A model generated the notes under the pieces. It worked only from the letters and a program-made list of their open reading frames with translations, was not told the origin of the DNA and did no database searches. A program made the position numbers and the translations under genes. From NCBI GenBank assembly GCA_018894105.1, contig CM032118.1, forward strand, positions 36,064,690-36,128,689: a stretch of 64,000 bases of DNA. Reading direction: 5' to 3'. Shown here piece by piece: positions 10,888 through 22,164 of the stretch (within the stretch, counting starts at the first letter, position 1; each line of letters begins with the position of its first letter). Source of the stretch: Jacaranda mimosifolia (taxonomy: Eukaryota > Streptophyta > Magnoliopsida > Lamiales > Bignoniaceae).

Positions 10888-11171
10888 TGCAGAAAAATAG
10901 AGAAGAATATGAGACTGAAGAGGATGCTTCATTGCTTAATTATTTCTACAAGATACAAGCTCCTTTTATAGCTACAAAATAAGAGAAGAAGATAAGGAAA
11001 ACACCAAAGAGAATATTCACATAATTGCTGATTTTGTGGGAGAGAAATCTCTTCCCTTAAATCAAGAAATCATGTGCACAAATATCTCCCTTAAAATCAG
11101 AAATTAATATCTTCTATGAAAGGAAACTGCCTAATCTAGAATAAAGATATGATTCTTAAAATCTCATAACA
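10888..11171 (-). repeat. 5' LTR of the copia element (284 bp)
   Basis: On the minus strand the LTR starts TGTTATGAGATTTTAAG and ends CTGCA directly before the primer site, giving the expected TG...CA ends. A TATA box (TATAAAAGG, complement of 10962-10970) lies in the right place for a U3/R promoter. The five bases outside (ACAAG, 11172-11176) would be one arm of the target duplication. The other arm is outside the window. Confidence 0.8.
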
Positions 11172-11862
11172 ACAAGTTCTAACGAAAACAACACAATTGA
11201 AGATGTTCAAATTTTATATTTATAAGATCTATGATTTAAGGTTTCTCATTTTAGATCATCGGATTTTGATGGAAATAATAATAAATAGATATGAATTTGC
11301 ATAAAAGAAAACGGAAGGGGGACTGGGGAGGGGAGTTAAAAGATTTAAGTAGAAAAAAACTAGACGAAGTTATATATATAGGTAGCTGCCCCTTGGCAGT
11401 TGTCTAATTGAATTCCAATTTTTTTGGATGAAAGTTTTAACTTTCGCTTACTTACACAGATTTTGAAAAATATTTTGGGTCAAGGACCTTTTTCAATGAA
11501 ATATAGAATAAAAGGAATATTTAAATAAATTTTGTTCTTTATTGGCTCATAAAATTATTTGTGGGCAAGCTAAAAGTTAGTGAAAAATAAATCTCTTTCG
11601 TATGAATATCCTGATCCTAATTTGCAGGATAGAATCATCAAATCCACTCCAATTTACCAACATAAATTCAAACACAAAAAAGCCTCTAAAAAACATTCCA
11701 ATATTGCTTGAATAGATGATTGTGTAGTAGTCATTTTACACCACTAAAAGGAGATAAATGTTGCTTCTTATTTCTTCAGAATTTTTTATGCAACACATCG
11801 CTGTTCTGTTCCACTAATTAAGTCCACAATCAACTTGAGTCAATAAGCTTAGGCATTTTAGG
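11172..11862. other. Intergenic and 3' UTR of the dienoyl-CoA reductase gene
   Basis: No coding potential or repeat was recognised. The part next to 11862 is likely 3' UTR of the minus-strand reductase gene. The copia LTR ends 692 bp from the reductase stop codon. Confidence 0.5.
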
Positions 11863-14340
11863 CTACAGTTTGCTGGTAGGGAGGCCAGCAGGTGCAGCTC
11901 GAGATCTTTTCTCTACAGTTCGAGAAAGCTGTTTGACTGCATCTTTGGGCAGATAACGAGGCTGGCTCAACCACAATCCTCCATCAACTGGCAGGGTAGC
12001 TCCATTTATGTATTTACCTTCACATATGTTCCAAAGTCACTCAAGATTTCCCAAGATACACAAATTTAACATCAGAAATAGTAAAACGCAATATAGCCAG
12101 CAGCTATAATTATAACAGCAGGCCACTGTATTATCAAAGAGAAATGGAGGATGACCTACCAGCATCTGAAGCAAGGTAGACAGCAGCCATGGCAATATCC
12201 CATTTCTCACCAATTCTATAGAGAGGGGAATGATCTCTGGCTTTGTCATTAATCTCTTCAGGCAGAAGTTTACTCATGCCAGTGGTATCTCCAATAGGAC
12301 CTGGTGCGATCCCATTAACTCTTATGTCATAGTCCGTACCCCATTCCAGGGCCAAATTTCTTGTCAGGGCGTCAACGGCTGCCTGGAAACAGGGAAACTT
12401 TGGCCAAAAACTCCCAAGAAAATCAAATGAAACAATATTCGCGGCAAGCATCAAATATTTGCAATACCTTGGCAGCAGATACATGGATCTGATACCAGGT
12501 TGCTGTATAATGCAAAGTGGCACTGATATTTAGTATAAATCCTCCACCAGATGAGCTTCTTCCAGGTCCACCTTTCTTCAGATACTTAAGTGCTTCATGA
12601 CACATTGTAAATGTGCCAACAGAATCAATATCCATCACTGCAGAAAGTAATTACAATGGCATAAAATTAAATCGGGTCTTTTACAAATGGTTGAAAGTGC
12701 AATCACATCAAAACCCGATGCACTTGAGAAAGAATGAAACTACAAGTTCTGGTTTCTCTTTTATCTGATTTTTGTGATCAACATATAGAATTATAGCTTC
12801 AAAATCTTACTCTACCAACAAATGGTCAAACTTCTGGGCTCTTTGTCAGATACCCTTTTTGATATAATCATTTTCAGAAACTAAAGCTGGGCTACTTAAT
12901 TGCAAATAAATCCTATCACAAATTGGGCTAACAATTTTTTTTTTATACATACATGCCAGAAGTTTATTAGGTTCGAACCCCAACCTCATACTCTATGTGT
13001 ATGAGACCTATGCCACTAGATGAAATAGCCACTCAGCAAATTAAATGGGCTAACAATTAGGAAACAGAAATTGAATTACAAGCAACAAAATCTAATCAGT
13101 TTTCCACATGATCAAAAAGAAACGAGGAAGATAAGTGTGTTTGGAGACAGACCTGTTTTAAAACCATTGGGAGAGAGATCTTCTGCTGACGCAAGAAAAT
13201 TGCCAGCAGCAGCATTGACAAGAATATCAAGCTTTCCAAAATGCTTCACTGTTGCCTCCACAACTCTTTCTGCATCTTCCCGTCTCCGAACATCCCCTTC
13301 AAACCCAACTGCCTGGAAAAAGGAAAGATAAGAAAAACGAAAGTATAAGGAGACAGGCAATATAATATCATAAACACCAAATACCAAGTTTTCCCACAAA
13401 AAGATTTTAGAAAAAAATATATCCATTATTTCGACTCAATGGAGTTAAATAAAATATGTTCCATTTAATCAATCTCTATTTATTTGATCGGCACTATTAA
13501 CATTAATGATAACAATTTAAATTTTCAAAAATAATAACTTTCTGCCTAAAGTTACATTCAAATTAATTTTTGTCTTAAGGGAAGGGCCAAAATATATATA
13601 TATTTTTTTTTTCAAAATCCTAATCAAGCCAGATTCATAAATTAATGCGGCCCATGATACCATACAAGGTACCATAGGCGACAAATAAATGTCTCAAAGG
13701 AGTGCAGGCTCATTGTATGGGACCTAATTATACCACCAGCCGAACAAGCCCTCTCACCTAAGATCACATAACTTAATGCCCCATTTTTAGTTGCCTACCA
13801 AATAGCAATCCTGTCAATGTATCATTTCTTAAAGAGAATATAACCAAATAAAATAGAAGAATACAAGAACCTTGATAAAAACCTAGCAATAGAAGCAATA
13901 CTAAACTAACCTTCCTACGAAAATATAGAAAATCAGAAACAGTGATCAATTTGCAACCTGGAAAAACTATTTACAATAAGAATCGAATCCTTGAAACCGG
14001 ACATTGTATTAGTGTGGTTGTTTAATCATACAAAATAGCTGATTTAGCGAGAGAGAGAGAGAAAGAGTATCAATTTCTTCAAATTAAGTCAAAACAAGTC
14101 AATTTTAACAGAAACCAATAAAAGAAAATTAGAGAAAAAAGAGAAGAGGATTACGGGGATGCCGAGGGACTTGAGGGCTGAAACGGCATCGTCCAACACG
14201 TTCTTGCGACGACCCATGATGGCTATGGAGGCTCCATGTTTTCCAAATTGGGTGGAAATCTCGAACCCGATTCCCGACCCACCTCCGGTCAACAGAGCTA
14301 CTTGGCCTTTCAGTATATCGGCCTTGAATGGAGACTCCAT
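11863..14340 (-). CDS. SDRB: Peroxisomal 2,4-dienoyl-CoA reductase (SDR family)
   Basis: Five coding exons on the minus strand: 14340-14155, 13312-13153, 12637-12468, 12382-12160 and 12017-11863. They total 894 bp and encode 297 residues. All introns are GT..AG and the phases join without error. The N-terminus has the Rossmann nucleotide site TGGGSGIG (about residues 18-25), and exon 2 has NAAAG (about 95-99). The C-terminus is SKL, a type-1 peroxisomal targeting signal. In the position of the classical SDR YxxxK the protein has HVSAAK, so Lys is kept and Tyr is replaced, as in other 2,4-dienoyl-CoA reductases. The family uses NADPH to reduce 2,4-dienoyl-CoA during beta-oxidation of unsaturated fatty acids. 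Length matches plant SDRB (about 298). The start ATG at 14338-14340 gives MESPFKADIL, as in homologues. Confidence 0.93.
12937..13045 (-). mobile_element. tRNA-derived SINE in reductase intron 2
   Basis: The element is flanked by a perfect 13-bp duplication TGGGCTAACAATT (12924-12936 and 13046-13058). On the minus strand it carries an A-box-like TAGTGGCATAGG (13018-13007) and a B box GGGTTCGAAC (12980-12971), and ends in an A-tract (T-run at 12937-12944). Pol III boxes, an A tail and a target duplication together define a SINE. At 109 bp it is short, so it may be partly truncated or belong to a small-size family. It lies between exons 2 and 3 and does not touch splice sites. Confidence 0.8.
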
Positions 14341-14929
14341 TTTTGCGGTTATACGGCTGACTTTTTCTTCTGTTGTCCTGAAACGGAAAACCGAGATCTT
14401 CCGTTGAAAATTGGCTGATATTGACGATGACAGAAAGACAAAAGGCAAAGCAGTTGACTCCGTCCGTCAGCCAAAACAAACAGTCACCAGTAGCTTATTT
14501 GGCCGGCTCTCGTGTGTAATAAATTTATGAGGGCAAAAGAGCTAAATAGGCTAAAAACCTTTGTATTTTTCTAATTAGCATATAACTTTTTATACTTTTA
14601 AATAATTTGTACGCTCGTCTCAATTAATTTAAATATTTTTTAAATTTATCAAATGGTTAAATTGTCCCCCTTTATATCCCATAGGCTTGGCTTTCGTTTG
14701 TTTTTCAATTGATTGTCTGAACATTTCTCTCTTAACGCCATAAAAATCCTAACCTTCAATCTTTAAATGTTAAAATGTTAAATATTTTTTGTTAGAGTAA
14801 ATATGTAAACCTCTTTATATTTTATTTATGAAAGTAACTTACATCAGGTTATTATTTGATAAATAATTCAGTATGTAGCTTATAACATGCAATTTTTATA
14901 AACTAAAATATCTCTTAATATTCTATATA
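14341..14929. other. Promoter side of reductase gene and AT-rich spacer
   Basis: The first 180 bp hold the 5' UTR and proximal promoter of the minus-strand reductase gene. At about 14525-14610 there is a block that matches, in inverted orientation, part of the repeat at 21450-21560 (shared words such as AAATAGGCT, TTTTTCTAATT and CATATAA). No gene was recognised. Confidence 0.5.
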
Positions 14930-14937
14930 ACTATGAT

Positions 14938-15613
14938 TAGGGTTGTCAACGAGTCGGATTTAGATCGGATTTGTCATATTCGAATTCGAATCCGACCTAA
15001 AATCCTATAGGATCTTTGTTAGTCAGTACTATATCCGAATCCGATGGATATCCAAAATTTGATTAAAAAATTCGACCAGATTTATTTTTTTCTTTTTACT
15101 TTTTTTTAATTTTATGAAAATATTGTATTTATAAAGTAAATATATGTCATATTTGAATTTTTAACAACTTTTTATTATATATTAGTCCAAATGTTAAATA
15201 TTTGAATACTAAATTCCTATTTCACATTACATTAATGCATAAATGAACTATTATATATTATTATATTTGGTATTTTATCAATATCCCTCTTATTTTTTAG
15301 GTTAAAAACTCAATATTCATAGTATAATATATATGTTAATATAGACATTAGGTCAATATAATATATAGGTTTTATTTTAAAATCTTTATTAATGTTATAT
15401 AAAAGAGTATTAATTTAATAAAAAATATTAAAGTTCGAATTCGGATATTTAATAGATCGGATTGCTTAATTCCATATTCGATCAACTTATTTCGGATTAC
15501 GAATATTTATAATCGAATCTTATTCATCAAATATTTTAATAAGATAAAAATTCTAAAATTCGGATCGAATTAAAATTGGATTCGGATTAAAATTTGATCC
15601 ATTGACAGCCCTA
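14938..15613. mobile_element. hAT-type MITE (676 bp) with 8-bp target duplication
   Basis: The ends are TAGGGTTGTCAA and TTGACAGCCCTA, inverted repeats that differ at one of 12 positions. They are flanked by perfect 8-bp duplications ACTATGAT (14930-14937 and 15614-15621). An 8-bp duplication is diagnostic of hAT transposition. Subterminal CGGAT motifs recur at both ends (for example near 14955-14975 and 15460-15590), as hAT transposase-binding motifs often do. No coding capacity. Confidence 0.9.
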
Positions 15614-15621
15614 ACTATGAT

Positions 15622-16352
15622 AAGTAAAATTTATTTATATATGTAGTTATTTTATTATTTTTAAAATTATCAAATAACATATATTATGTACATGAATAAA
15701 AGAATAAGTAAATTTTTAATATTCAATTTAAGATAAAATATCACTCTCTCATATATAAATTTCTTTTATAAATATGTATAAATAATTAAATGGATACTTA
15801 CTTTCAGTCAAACTTTTTTATTTGACATTATTAATTCATGTAAAAATACTTTTTTATCAATTATTATAAGCAAAAATATTAAAATAAAGTAAGCGATATA
15901 ATTATAAAATTGTTTAACTAAAAATATTGAAAAATATAAAAATTGATATTATTTGCTATTTAAGTAATTATTTATCAAGATTTTAAAAACTTTCAATTAT
16001 GCCAGCTATATATATGCCCCATATAAATGAACTTATTTCAAATAATTAAAAATGAGTTCTCTATTATATTGCTAAAAAACTAAAGTGACTTAAATTAATA
16101 ATATAAAAATAAAGTTCAGAGTTTATAGTTGTTGAAGAAAGTAACTTTTTATATTTGAAATATTCTTCAGATTAAATTATTTGTTATATTCTATATATAT
16201 AGTTTTATCTAAAAATATTTTATATATCTAAAAAATATTATTGTAAAAATAATTAAATTTTAAATATTTTGATAAATTGAGCTCTTACATATCAGTTAAT
16301 TTATAATTATTCATTTCTCAAACTTCTAGCTCTTTAATAAAGATTATGAAAT
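15622..16352. other. AT-rich spacer
   Basis: Very AT-rich DNA with no recognisable coding sequence and no clear repeat ends. The last part leads into a Helitron-end fragment. Confidence 0.5.
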
Positions 16353-16563
16353 CTTATTAAATATATTTTGAATTTAGGATGAAAAAAAATTAGAGATAAG
16401 ATACAATCATATCGGCTAGAGATAATAATCAACAACTAATGAAATTTTTTTAATTGAATTAAAATACTCAAAACTATAGGAATTTGCCATTTGGACAAAA
16501 TTGCACAATTAGAATCAAAATTACACAATTGTGGATCTCACACCGTTGTGCTATATGTAATAA
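16353..16563 (-). mobile_element. Helitron 5'-end fragment
   Basis: This segment, from ATTAAATATATTTTG to the terminal CACAACGG and ATATAG block, matches the segment at about 23465-23678 over its length. It also matches the ends at 18740-18778 and 20930-21006. It carries the family 5' terminus (minus strand TATTACATATAGCACAA) but no 3' end was found to its left. The first four bases of the terminus are missing at the point where the CTAG end of the next unit begins (16564). Confidence 0.65.
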
Positions 16564-18778
16564 CTAGCATTATCCCCGTACTATGCACATATTCTTTAAA
16601 ATTATTGTATATTAATGTAATTATTGAATTGCAAATATAATTAAAAATAACAATATAAAAATAAAATTATTGCAAAAAATGGTCAAATAATTAATAAAAA
16701 GTAAATTTAAAATTATTTAGTGAGAAGTTAAAAAAAAATTCTAAACTTCCAAAAATAAAAGTTTATGAATATGATTACATATTTTATTAAAAAGAAAAAA
16801 ATAATATGTAACCAAAAACTAATAGATAATTGTATTAAAAAATAAAAGTAGATGAGAAAGATATAGAACATAAGATTGCTGGCTTAAAAGTTGTTGAAAA
16901 AAATTTTAAATTATAATACTTTAAAATTACGTTAGACTTAAAAGACAATGAGTATATATTAAGTTAAAACTTAAAATATAAACAATTAGATAATATATTG
17001 GCTGCCAAGAATTTAAAAAATTTCTTATGTAATTTCAACTTTTGAATAGAAATCAATTAAGCCAAGACAAAACTATGATAGTAAAGAAAAAAAATTCAAA
17101 AAATAAAATAAATATATGAAAGAATTATAAAGTTAAAATCAATATTAGTATATAAGTTAAACCTTGTATTGACTGATAGTTTAGTTATCCAATAATTAAG
17201 TGAAGAAAAGAATTAAGAATATAAATATTGATAAATAGTATTTAAAATTTTAAAAATAGTACGAATTATTCATACTTATAGATACACAACTACATATCGA
17301 TGATTAAAAAATAAAAATTAAATGACATACTTTTAAAATATAAATGTTCAAAAAGTGAAACAAACTTTACAAATACCAAAACAAAAAAATAGATATTATC
17401 CTATAAAATTAGAAGCTTAGATAAACAAAAATAAGAGAATTTAAAAATACATTACAAAATCTAACAAATAAATTAATAAATTAATTCAAATAATGAATTA
17501 AAGGATACTAAATGTATAACAATTTAAATAAAATAAAAATTAACTGACAAAATTTATCAATAATTGAAGAAAAAAATATAATTAATAAAAATAAAATAAA
17601 ACTGAAAAATATTAAGAGCAATTAATATATATCTCATCTCATAAAATTATAAAATTAAAAGAACAACAAAAGGAATTTAAAAATTAAAAAAATGAATTGA
17701 TAACTTAAACTAAGTAATAAACAAAAAAGATAATAAAAATTTACAAAGTTAATAACAATAAAAGCTAAATGATAGACTTTATTTATGGTTGAAAAGAAAA
17801 TTATAGCATTAAAATCCAAAAAATCTCTTCCATCATATACGCATCATCCCTAAAATAAACAAAAAATAAAAATCAAAAAAATGAAAAATAAAATCAAACA
17901 ATCAATAAACAATTTGAAGAATAAAATAAAGAGGCACACAAAGAGATAGAGGGAAAAAAATGCTAGAAACTGAGAGTATTAATAAAATGACTTTCAAAAC
18001 ACTCTATATATAATGGTATAGATATAAATTAGTTATTAAAAATAAGACAAAATTATTAACAACTTGTCAAACTATAGAGTTCAAATGATCTAAGTATCTT
18101 CCACATATCGAAAGTAGAGATGAAAGAGATTTTGTGGATAAAATGAAATCAGTTTTTTGGTATTTGAGATAAACAAAGAATAATTTGTTCTAATCAATAA
18201 AATGATTTCACAAATTTAGATATCTTGAAAAGGAATAAATACTTTCAATTTAATTATCAAAAACCAATTTTTAAATTTAATTAAAAGGCTCAAAATTTTA
18301 CAATTTGATCAAAATTGCACAATTATGGGTCCCACACTATTCTACTTTAACATGATTGTAGAATAATAAAATTTATATATAAAAAAATAAAATATTTATT
18401 TATTAATATTGTGATAAATTAAATTTATAAGAAAGAATTTTGTGATAAGAATACTTAACATGATGCTTATAAAATATTTTTTAAATTATAAACTTATTTA
18501 GTGAGATAAAAATATGATTATACATATATTTTGAATTATCTTATGAGATAGAAATTTATATCGCAAATCTGGATAAACACAACATGATATTTTAGTTATA
18601 ATAGATAAGCTAATCGTATTAAAATGAAATATAAAAGTAAATAAATAACCAATAAAAAATTTTCAACTGAATTAAAATATTCAAAATTCTAAGAATTTGA
18701 CATTTGGCCAAAATTGGACAATTAAAATCAAAATTGTATAATTGTGGGCCCTACACCATTGTGCTATATATAATAGTA
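16564..18778 (-). mobile_element. Non-autonomous Helitron unit A
   Basis: On the minus strand the unit ends with GCATAGTACGGGGATAATGC followed by CTAG (16567-16564), a typical Helitron 3' end with short inverted GCAT/ATGC arms. Its 5' end (18778) reads TACTATTATATATAGCACAA. A second, degenerate 5'-like end lies inside at about 18350, so the unit may be a 1.79-kb element plus a roughly 425-bp end fragment. The interior is AT-rich, without Rep/helicase coding sequence, and aligns with unit B by eye along most of its length. Confidence 0.7.
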
Positions 18779-20630
18779 CTAGCATTGTTCCCGTGCTATG
18801 CATGAACTTTTACGAATACTATAGATTAATGTTACTCTAAATCACATATATAATTAACAATTAATATAAAAATAAAAATATTAGAAAAAATGATCATTAA
18901 TGAGTAAAACAAAATATTACCATAACATATAAAAATTTAGCATTAAAAGTTTGAAACATGTAAAGACATCAAATAATTTGATGTGTTATATTCATGATAT
19001 TATGGGAAAATGAATTTGAAAATTATTCAGTAAGAAGTTAAAAAAACTTAAAACTTCTGAAGATAAAATCATATGAGTAAGATTATAATTTACTCAAAAG
19101 ATAGAAAATATTACAACAAAAACTAAAAGATAGTTGTATTTAAAAATACAAAGATATATAGAACACAAGATTAATGGGCTAAAAAGTCATTAACCAACAA
19201 AATTTAGAAATGTAACATTTAAAGACTACTTTAAACTAAAAAGAAGATGACTATATATTAAGTTGAAAGTTAAAACATATAGAATTAAATAATAGTCTAC
19301 AAAAAATTTAAAGAAAAATTAAAGAAAAGAATATCTTATTTTAATTTTTTATTAAATCAACCAAGTCAATACAAAACTATGATAATAAAGATAAAAAAAA
19401 TAAAAAATAGATTAAATTATGCCTATCAATATTATAAACTTAAAAAATTAAGGAGTGTATTTTCTATTGATAATATCATCTCATAATTTTTCATAGAATC
19501 ATTAAGTTCAAAGAATATATATATAGATGAAGTGGTATATAGAATTTTCAAAAAGAGTTAGAATTATACATATATAATTGCATATATATGAGAAAAAAAA
19601 TAAAATTAATGGACTTACAAAATTATAATTCAAAAAATTAAAAAATCTAAAAATATTAAACCAAAACAATAAGTTTCATCCTATAAAATACTAAATTTAG
19701 AGAGAAAAAAAAAAGCTTAAAAATAAAAAGCAAATTAACTAATAACTTGATTGAAAGAATGAAAAAATACTAAATGTAAAATAAGATTTTTCGAAACAAT
19801 TGGAAAAATAAACAAATAAATGAAATAAATAATAGAATTTATAAAGGACTAAAGCAAAAAATACAGCAATTAAAAATTAATAAATTATAAAATATTAAAA
19901 ATAATGAATATACCTCATCTTGCAAAATTACAAAATTAAATGATCAAAAAGTGAAAGATAAAAAATTAAATAAATAAATTGATAACTTAAACCGAGTAAT
20001 AAACAAAAAAGATATAAAAGATATAGAATTTTAACAATAAAAGTTAGATGACAGACTTTATTCATAGTTGAAGAGAAAATTATAAGCATTAGAATCCAAA
20101 AAGTCTCTTCCATAATATAACATAACAAAATTAAACGAATAAAATGAAATCAAAACACTGAACAAAGAAAAATCAAGCAATCATTTAATAACTTGAAGAA
20201 TAAAATAATAGCACACACAAAAAGGTAGAGAAAAAGAAATGCTAGAGAATTGAGAGTATTAATAAAATAACTTTGAAAATACTCTATTTATAGTGGTATA
20301 GATATAAATTAGTTATTAGAGATAAGAGAAAAATTATAAAAAATTTATTGAATTGTGGAGTTTGAATGGTTAAGGAATCATCTATATATTGAGAGTAGAG
20401 ATGAAAAATATTTTGTAGATAAAATGTAATCGTATTCTGGTATTACAGATAAATAAAGAATGATTTGTTCCAATCAGAAAAAGATTTTAAAAATCATGAT
20501 ACATTTAAATGAAAAAATAATAAAATGAATTTTTTTTAATTTAATTAAAAAACTCAAAATTCTAAGAATTTATAATTTGATCAAAATTGTACAACTGTGG
20601 GTCTCACACCATTGTACTATATATAATAGT

Positions 20631-20661
<31 letters not shown>

Positions 20662-21006
20662 TGTATAGAAGAGTTTTAACACATTTAAACATCTATAACA
20701 TTATTTCATCAATGATATGAAAGAGATAATATCAATTTCAACTCATCAACTGAAAACTCAAAAAAGAATTCTATTATCTAATGAAAAATTTTCTTATCAA
20801 ATATAATAAATCCATATTAGTTAGAGAAAAAATATCTTCAAAAACGAAATAAATAATATCAAATTTAATAACCAACAATTAATGGCAATTTTTTAATTTA
20901 ATTAAAAAAAACTCAAAATTATAAGAATTTGCCACTTGGCCAAAATTGAAATCAAAATTGAATAATTGTGGGTCCCACATCATTGTGTTATATATAATAG
21001 TATAGA
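18779..21006 (-). mobile_element. Non-autonomous Helitron unit B
   Basis: On the minus strand the 3' end is GCATAGCACGGGAACAATGC plus TAG (CTAG at 18782-18779), followed by T. A 5' end TCTATACTATTATATATAG begins at 20635 and is preceded by A, giving the A/T insertion context expected of Helitrons. A second equivalent 5' end begins at 21006, also preceded by A. The core unit is therefore 18779-20635 (1857 bp), and the 20660-21006 part is a further end fragment. No coding capacity. Unit B is closely similar to unit C between about 19380-20640 and 22165-23443. Confidence 0.75.
20632..20659. repeat. (TAGA)7 microsatellite at a Helitron terminus
   Basis: Seven TAGA units in the + strand (TCTA on the minus strand) stand exactly at the 5' end of Helitron unit B. 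The first unit is part of the Helitron terminus itself. Confidence 0.9.
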
Positions 21007-22164
21007 TAAATATAGATCACTTTGCTATATTATTGTTCATTGTCAGGTTCTTCCATGTTCTCTCAATACTGTTTTTTGTTTATTTGGTATTGTGTGAAGC
21101 ATTTTATCCACTGTATTCCAGTCACTCTCACTTTATAGTCAAACTTCTAATTAAGAATTAATTAAAAAAGCAATTTTCATCAATTTTAGCATCTAAACAA
21201 AAGTTTTTCACGAATAAAATAATTAAAACTCACGATGGCTACATCCTTGGTATTATCAATACCTCTACCAAATACAGAAAGTTTTCAGCCCATTAGACTT
21301 TTCAAAAGGGGGTAAAACACATTCAAAATAGGTCAAATGGAGGACATATCTTTTGATTGTAATAGGAGGGCAAATATGTCATTTTATGGCATTAAATCGC
21401 TTCAAAAGGCAGAAAAAATTGCACTCTCCGCACTTGACTCACCAACATGATATGCGGCCCTTTTTTGCAAATTTTTCAAAAGTATAGGGGTTTATATGCC
21501 AATTAGAAAAATTAGGGAGTTTTCAGCCTATTTGACTCTTTACAAAGGGGTAAAATGCATTTTGCCCAAATTTATGATGACTTGTCATCTTCCTTCTTTC
21601 CAATTTAAAATTTATAAAACTTACTTTACTAATTTAGGATAATTTTATTTGTTCCTTAACATTAAATATCAATTTTCAATGATTTTTAAAATTTGTACTG
21701 ATTCTTTTAATGGTGATAATTTCGTATTGTGAATTTCTAAATATTTTAAATCAGCAAAATATATCAGTTAATAAAATTTAGTATTCTTCTAATCCATTTT
21801 TTGAATTCATTCAAAGATGCATAGGACTATATTATCAGACATAGAAAATGTTAATCTTCAGCCCATATTAGTATAATTTTGACTAAATTTTGAATTTTTA
21901 AAATTTAAAATTCTTAATTATTTAGAATAATTTATTAAATGCTTAGCTAGCATTAATTACAGATTTTTTAAACTTTTTAAATAATCAGAATTGCCAACTA
22001 ATCAGATTTATTGATTATGTAACATCTTTTAAACTCATCCACACACAGTTAAATAAATTAAAAAGATTAAACCAAAATTGATACTACTCATGCAAAGTTA
22101 AGTAGTGTTTCCTAATTGTCTATAAAAAAAGCACTAAAGTAATTGAATTTGGATACAATATCAT
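21007..22164. repeat. AT-rich spacer with a pair of direct repeats
   Basis: A block at about 21278-21325 (AGTTTTCAGCCCATTAGAC and GGGGGTAAAACACATT) is repeated in the same direction at about 21521-21570 (AGTTTTCAGCCTATTTGAC and GGGGTAAAATGCATT). The two copies lie 243 bp apart. A third, inverted and shorter relative is at 14525-14610. I do not recognise the family. The rest (21570-22164) shows nothing I can name. Confidence 0.55.

Larger units (their letters stand above)
8488..11171 (-). mobile_element. Ty1/copia retrotransposon, 5' part, truncated by the gypsy element
   Basis: Reading the minus strand from 11171, there is an LTR, a tRNA-Met primer site, gag, protease and integrase. The coding sequence then stops abruptly after an integrase C-terminal GYSPHQKGYK motif near 8500, where gypsy LTR sequence begins. 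RT and RNase H of this element are not in the window and would be expected on the far side of the gypsy insertion. Integrase before RT is the Ty1/copia order. Gag, protease and the start of integrase share one frame (with stops), followed by frameshifts near 9005 and 8800. Confidence 0.85.
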
